Source: Embleya sp051903075 (lineage in GTDB: Bacteria; Actinomycetota; Actinomycetes; Streptomycetales; Streptomycetaceae). Taken from it: a stretch of DNA of 64,000 nt. Location of the stretch: positions 5,828,001 through 5,892,000 of the forward strand of contig NZ_CP182422.1 in NCBI RefSeq assembly GCF_051903075.1, given 5' to 3'. The position numbers and the translations under genes are program-made. Each line of letters begins with the position of its first letter. Positions within the stretch are counted from its first letter, which is position 1. The notes below the pieces were generated by a model. It was not told the origin of the DNA and did not search any database. It worked only from the letters and a program-made list of their open reading frames with translations. Positions 59,928 through 64,000 of the stretch are shown here, piece by piece.

Positions 59928-60656
59928 GTGGAATCGATCTCGGTGGACCTGCTCAGCGGGCTTGCCGCAGGGGCCGGCGGCGATGCCGGTCGACTGGCCT
60001 GGACACGCCTCGTCGAACTTGTCCGCATGCCGCTGCCGGAGACGGCCCGGCCCGGCACGGAGGGCTCGCGGGCGGCCGGATCCGAGGGCATATCGCAGTC
60101 GCGGGCGTCGGATGCGGCGGCGTTGGGGGCCGGCGGACCGGGTGGGCCGGGCGTGTCTGGGGAGTCGGCCGCGTCGGGGGCTCGGTGTGAGGGGGACGTG
60201 CCGCATCGGTCGGCGCCGGTGCCCACGGGCGAGCTGGAGCTGACGCTGCTCGGGCACGAGGCGCCGGGAGGGCTGCGGGCGTACACCCGCGCGTATGCGC
60301 TCGCCGGCGCGCTGGCGTTACGGGCCGAGCGTGATCCGGACTTCGCCCGCTCGATCGGGCAGTGGTACGCCGAGGCCCGGCGGATCGGCCTGGACGGCCC
60401 GGATGCGTCGGGCGAGGGCGGGGGCTCGGGCTCGGGTTCGGGTGGGCGCGGTGGGTGCTGCGGGCGGGGCGGGTACGGCGTGATCGTGCTGGGGGAAGGG
60501 GTGGACGGGCTCGACGGTCCCTTCCGGCTCGGGCCGGCGGAGTACTCGGGGGGATGGGTGATGGGGGGTGACCCCGAGGGGGCCGAGGGGTCGGGGTCGG
60601 TGTGGCCGGTGGATGGCGCGGGTGAGGGCGGGGAGGCGGGCGGGCCGCCGGGCTGA
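59928..60656 (+). CDS. Hypothetical protein with Gly/Glu-rich tail
   Basis: A 242-residue protein from GTG 59928 (AAGGGG at 7 nt). The N-terminal half (SVDLLSGLAAGAGGDAGRLAWTRLVELV) resembles the start of a family of streptomycete proteins that sit next to TPR or protease-like genes; then comes a helical part (YTRAYALAGALALRAERDPDFARSIGQWYAEA) and a low-complexity Gly/Ser/Glu-rich tail. Function unknown. It is convergent with the 60723 gene. Confidence 0.65.
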   Translation: MESISVDLLSGLAAGAGGDAGRLAWTRLVELVRMPLPETARPGTEGSRAAGSEGISQSRASDAAALGAGGPGGPGVSGESAASGARCEGDVPHRSAPVPTGELELTLLGHEAPGGLRAYTRAYALAGALALRAERDPDFARSIGQWYAEARRIGLDGPDASGEGGGSGSGSGGRGGCCGRGGYGVIVLGEGVDGLDGPFRLGPAEYSGGWVMGGDPEGAEGSGSVWPVDGAGEGGEAGGPPG

Positions 60657-60722
60657 GGGGTGGTGGGCGGGGGTCGGGTTGTTGCGGCCTGCGGCGGTCG
60701 GGGCGGGTCGTCCCGGCCGCTT

Positions 60723-63008
60723 TCAGGTCTTCGCGTGCCTGCGGCGTACCGGTGCGCCCCGGACCGTGCTCGGCCGGCGGTCCGGATTCGGCTCGGGGCG
60801 GTCCTCGGCGCGCGGGTCGGCCGGGGCCTCGGGGCGCGGTTCGGGGTGGGGTCGGGGCTCCGCCGAGGTCGGGTCGACGATGAAGCGCATCCGGTCCAGG
60901 TGCGCCCGCGCACTGTGCAGGCCGCGTTCGGCCGGGCCGGGGACGAGTTCGCGCATCGCCACCACGGCGGGCCCCAGGCGGACCGCCTCCCGGGCATCGG
61001 TCACCCGCAGCCACACCTTGAGCGCGTTGTCGGCGGCGGCGATCGTACTCGGGTGTTGCGGACCGACCGCCTCGGCGCCGCGCTCGGCGACCTGGCAGTA
61101 GATCAGGATCGCGTCCGCGACCCGGCCCAGACCGGCGCTGACGAACGCCAACATCGCCTGCGCGTCCAGCGTGCCCGGGTGCGTGGGGCCGACCAACTTC
61201 TCCATGCGCATGCTGAGTTCGGCGGCCTTCTGCCACGCCTCCATACCGCGGCCGGTGTCCGCCGCGTGCCGGATGGCGGCCAACTCGTTCCAGTACGTGG
61301 GCAGGATGTCCGCCGGGCGGATCAACGCCCCGGCCGCCGTGGCCCCTTGCGCCAGTGCGCGGCGGGCGGGGGTGGGATCGACGGCTCGGCCGCGTACCGG
61401 CATCGACACCGGTCGATGGGGCCCGATTCCGCGTTGCGGGGCCAGCGCCGGGGGCAGCTGGGTGGGACTCGTGGTCGGCGGGCGGCGCGCGGGAGTCGGC
61501 GTCAGGGCGCCCGCGTCGGTCTGGATCCGCACGGTTATCCGAGGCGGGAGCGGCGGGGGCGGCGCCTCGGACCGCGGGTGCGGCGCGGGGCCGGTCCGGC
61601 GCTGCTGCGGCTTGGCACCGGTCGGGGGACGGGACGACGTCGTGCCGGGCGAGCCGGCGGTGGTCGCACGGCGCATCAGGCCGCCCGACGGGCCGGTGCC
61701 GCCGGCGGCGTGTGGGGCGGCGGCCTGCGGGCCGATGTCGGGCGTGCCGGCGCCGGGCGCCGGGCCCGGGAACTCCGGTTCGCGGTCCAGGAGGGCGGCG
61801 TCGGCCGGTGGACGGGGTTGGGGCCGGCCGGACGGGGCGCCGCCGGTGCGGGTGTTCGGCGTCGGCGTACCGTCCTTGCCGGCAGGGGGGCGCAGGGGTG
61901 GGCTGCCGGGTCGGGCGGCGCCGGCGCGGAGTGCGTCGCGCAGGCTGGTACCCGGAACCTCGGGCTCGTCGTCCGGGCCGGAGGAGAGCGCCGAGCGGAC
62001 CAGGCCCAACGCCCTGCGGCCGACGCCCGGTTCCTCGCGCTGCCGGGCGGCGGCGGCCGACGCCGTCCCGGATGGCTCGCGGTGGGTGGGCTCGACCACA
62101 CCGTCGCCGATCAGGCCGCCGCCGACCGCGCCGCCGCCGACCACGCCCGAGCCGCGCAGGCCGGAACGTTGCGCCGGAGTCATCCCGTTGGGCGGCACCG
62201 CGGACAACGCCGATATTCCCGTCCCGGCCGCGCCGGTGTTGCCGCCGCGCGGGGAGACCGCCTTCAGCCGGCGAACGGCCGTACGCAGGGTGGGCGGACG
62301 GGCCTCGGGCGAACAATTGGCAAGTGCGAGCGACCCGGCGGACGGCGCGAACTCGACGGTGTCCTCGGCCAGTCGGGCCCGCTCGGCCAGGAGCGGGTGG
62401 ATCTCCTCGGCCGGTACGGGGTCGGGCAGTTCGGCGAAGCCCTGCCCGAGCGCGGCAACGAGGGTGCGGGTGAACGGATTCGGCGGACCCTTGACGTCGG
62501 GAGGGTTCACCACGCCCCACAGCGGAATACCCGTGCACATTTCGTGGGCCCGTTCGCGGATCGCCTCCCAGGCCTCCCGACCGGCCGTCAGATCACAGAT
62601 CACGAGGGTGTTCTCGGCCGGGCGCGGGCCGAGCAGCTCGACCACCCAGGACCACGGAAGGCCGTCGTAGCGCACCGAGTTGGGCGTGGAATCACGCAGC
62701 CCCAGGTGCAGTTCGCGCCGCCGCCGGTCGATCAGGAGACGACCGGTCAGGTATACGATCACCGGCCCGTCCACGGTGCCGGCGGCCTGGAGGTAGGCGC
62801 GTACCGCGTGCGGTTGCACGGCGTCGGGCAGTTGGATCACGTCCGCGGCGGCGTCGGGGAAGAGCTGATGCGGCGTCAGCGCCGACATCGCGACCAGGTT
62901 CCCACCGCTGTCCGACCGCCGCCCGCGCCCGGCTCTTCCACCCTCCACGAGCAGCAACTGGCCACGCTCGGACGGAACTCGGATGACCCGCCCCCCACGT
63001 TCGCTCAT
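60723..63008 (-). CDS. Large Pro-rich protein with TPR-like C-terminus
   Basis: A 761-residue protein. The first ~230 residues form an alpha/beta domain (RVPSERGQLLLVEGG start, DGPVIVYLTGRLLIDRRRRELHLGLRD, ICDLTAGREAWEAIRE) that recalls the caspase-like (CHAT-like) fold of actinobacterial regulators but with no visible catalytic Cys/His pair. A ~320-residue Pro/Gly/Ala-rich disordered region follows. Residues ~570-700 are helical TPR-like repeats (PTHPGTLDAQAMLAFV; PQHPSTIAAADNALKV). GGGGAGG precedes ATG 63008. Its partner may be the convergent 59928 gene. Function is unknown. Confidence 0.72.
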   Translation of the reverse strand: MSERGGRVIRVPSERGQLLLVEGGRAGRGRRSDSGGNLVAMSALTPHQLFPDAAADVIQLPDAVQPHAVRAYLQAAGTVDGPVIVYLTGRLLIDRRRRELHLGLRDSTPNSVRYDGLPWSWVVELLGPRPAENTLVICDLTAGREAWEAIRERAHEMCTGIPLWGVVNPPDVKGPPNPFTRTLVAALGQGFAELPDPVPAEEIHPLLAERARLAEDTVEFAPSAGSLALANCSPEARPPTLRTAVRRLKAVSPRGGNTGAAGTGISALSAVPPNGMTPAQRSGLRGSGVVGGGAVGGGLIGDGVVEPTHREPSGTASAAAARQREEPGVGRRALGLVRSALSSGPDDEPEVPGTSLRDALRAGAARPGSPPLRPPAGKDGTPTPNTRTGGAPSGRPQPRPPADAALLDREPEFPGPAPGAGTPDIGPQAAAPHAAGGTGPSGGLMRRATTAGSPGTTSSRPPTGAKPQQRRTGPAPHPRSEAPPPPLPPRITVRIQTDAGALTPTPARRPPTTSPTQLPPALAPQRGIGPHRPVSMPVRGRAVDPTPARRALAQGATAAGALIRPADILPTYWNELAAIRHAADTGRGMEAWQKAAELSMRMEKLVGPTHPGTLDAQAMLAFVSAGLGRVADAILIYCQVAERGAEAVGPQHPSTIAAADNALKVWLRVTDAREAVRLGPAVVAMRELVPGPAERGLHSARAHLDRMRFIVDPTSAEPRPHPEPRPEAPADPRAEDRPEPNPDRRPSTVRGAPVRRRHAKT

Positions 63009-63261
63009 GTGTGCCTCCCCGGCCGAGCCTTCTTGGGTGGTCCACCACGCACCTGAAGATTAGGGCTATCGACCGACCATGGTCGACATATCGGACCGGT
63101 TGGCCGTTCAGCCGCGCCCCCGCACGCAGTCGCAACGAAGCAAAACCGGGGCGCACGAGGGGCGCACCCTCGGCCGGTCGGCGGCGGGAATCATGCGGCT
63201 GTGTGGCGAGAGCGGTGCTCTTGTTTGGGTGCAGTGCTCTGGTGTCTGGCAGACTGGCCGC

Positions 63262-63960
63262 ATGACCGCAGCTCCCCGTACCGCGCGTGATCGCGCCCGG
63301 GCCGAACTCACTCACGAGATCAAGGATGTCGCGCGACGACATCTCGCCGCCGAGGGTGCCCAGCGGTTGTCGTTGCGTGCGGTGGCCCGTGAGCTGGGGA
63401 TGGCTTCGTCCGCGCTGTATCGATACTTCCCGAGCCGGGACGAGTTGCTGACCGCGCTGATCGTGGACGCCTACGACGCGGTGGGCGAGCGGGTCGAGCG
63501 TGCCGTCGAGGCGGCGGGGCCGGCCGAGCGTCCGCGTGCCGCCTGGCGTGGGCTGTGCGGCGCGGTGCGGGCGTGGGCTCGGGAGCATCCGCACGAGTAT
63601 GCGCTCATCTATGGCTCGCCGGTCCCCGGCTATCAGGCGCCGGACGACACTCTGGCCCCTTTCTCGCGGGTGCCGTTCGCGCTGCTCGGGATCCTTCGCG
63701 ACTCCGAGCCGGATCCTGCTCGGCCCTTCGGGGAGGTGGATCTGCCCGGGCCGCTGGCGAAGCAGTTCGAGGCCGTGGTGGCCGCGGGTGGTCTGGAGGT
63801 CTCGCCGGCGACGTTGGCGCGGGCGGTGTTCGCCTGGACCGGCGTGTTCGGGATCGTGAGCTTCGAGCTGTTCGGACAACTCGCCGGGAGTGCCGATCCC
63901 GCCGATCCGTTCTTCGCCTATGCCGTCGACCGGCATGCCGACCTGCTCGGGCTGGCCTGA
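63262..63960 (+). CDS. TetR family regulator
   Basis: A 232-residue TetR/AcrR regulator with a WHG-like C-terminal domain. The DNA-binding part holds LRAVARELGMASSALYRYFPSRDELL; the ligand domain contains WAREHPHEYALIYG, typical of the WHG group. ATG 63262 follows only a short leader, so transcription may start near or at the start codon. It precedes another gene by 3 nt. Confidence 0.93.
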   Translation: MTAAPRTARDRARAELTHEIKDVARRHLAAEGAQRLSLRAVARELGMASSALYRYFPSRDELLTALIVDAYDAVGERVERAVEAAGPAERPRAAWRGLCGAVRAWAREHPHEYALIYGSPVPGYQAPDDTLAPFSRVPFALLGILRDSEPDPARPFGEVDLPGPLAKQFEAVVAAGGLEVSPATLARAVFAWTGVFGIVSFELFGQLAGSADPADPFFAYAVDRHADLLGLA

Positions 63961-63963
63961 CCG

Positions 63964-64000
63964 ATGGGCCGGCTCTCCCGCGCGCAGGTCCTGGACGCGG
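63964..64000 (+). CDS. Start of a further gene, TetR-like, cut by the edge
   Basis: Only 12 codons are visible: MGRLSRAQVLDA, which is the typical opening of TetR-family regulators (LSRxQVLDAA). It starts 3 nt after the stop of the TetR gene before it. The remaining sequence is beyond the window. Confidence 0.5.
   Translation, partial: MGRLSRAQVLDA

Overview
The window is high-GC actinobacterial DNA. Gene types point to a Streptomycetaceae-like soil actinomycete (Streptomyces, Kitasatospora or Embleya type): frequent GTG starts, Scr1-type XRE/DUF397/DUF6879 cassettes, a SigR-like ECF sigma factor, a SigB/F/G sigma factor, TerD proteins, DUF1707 and FxSxx-COOH genes. No rRNA, tRNA or CRISPR array was recognised.

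Layout. 0-9.2 kb holds small metabolic and regulatory genes: an SDR, an NmrA-type oxidoreductase with a divergent LysR regulator, a DDN-like F420 reductase, a DUF6879/DUF397/XRE cassette, a fusion of a deoxyribosyltransferase-like domain with Nudix and NrtR-like wHTH domains, and an acyl-CoA synthetase. 9.3-10.7 kb is an intact IS256-family element with a 9-bp target duplication. 10.8-12.4 kb is non-coding and carries three ~205-bp repeats followed by three inverted copies. 12.7-16 kb carries two lipoproteins, a TerD protein and a SigR-like sigma factor. 16.3-21 kb carries pyruvate carboxylase and a SigB/F/G sigma factor. 21.5-31.4 kb carries a PIG-L deacetylase, an MFS pump with a divergent MarR regulator and a 37-bp perfect palindrome between them, a putative immunity gene, a WD40-like protein, an iron-box-controlled ABC ATPase, a mirrored array of 66-bp repeats, DoxX, uracil-DNA glycosylase and a hemerythrin protein.

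The most interesting region is 31.4-42.6 kb. The + strand carries an FxSxx-COOH (Fxs) RiPP cluster: precursor, radical SAM/SPASM maturase, HExxH peptide-modifying protein, TIR-like FxsC, and a 1296-residue ParA-like/TIR-like/NB-ARC/TPR protein. The precursor is unusual because its FxSxx motif is followed by 31 more residues. Divergent from it is a three-gene operon made of recombined versions of the same domains: FxsC-like plus TIR, a proline-rich NB-ARC-like protein with no Walker A lysine, and TIR plus a C-terminal domain shared with the NB-ARC-like protein. The whole looks like a peptide-modification locus paired with a signalling or defence-like TIR/STAND module.

42.9-64 kb carries a universal stress protein, a TetR/old-yellow-enzyme operon, a MaoC hydratase, a beta-propeller lipoprotein, a GH3 glycosidase with a palindromic operator, a VTT membrane protein, an 89-bp MITE-like element, a DUF418-type membrane protein, a TerD-VWA protein, a cold-shock gene with two leader hairpins, an MFS transporter, a TPR-like/proline-rich protein, and TetR regulators up to the right edge.
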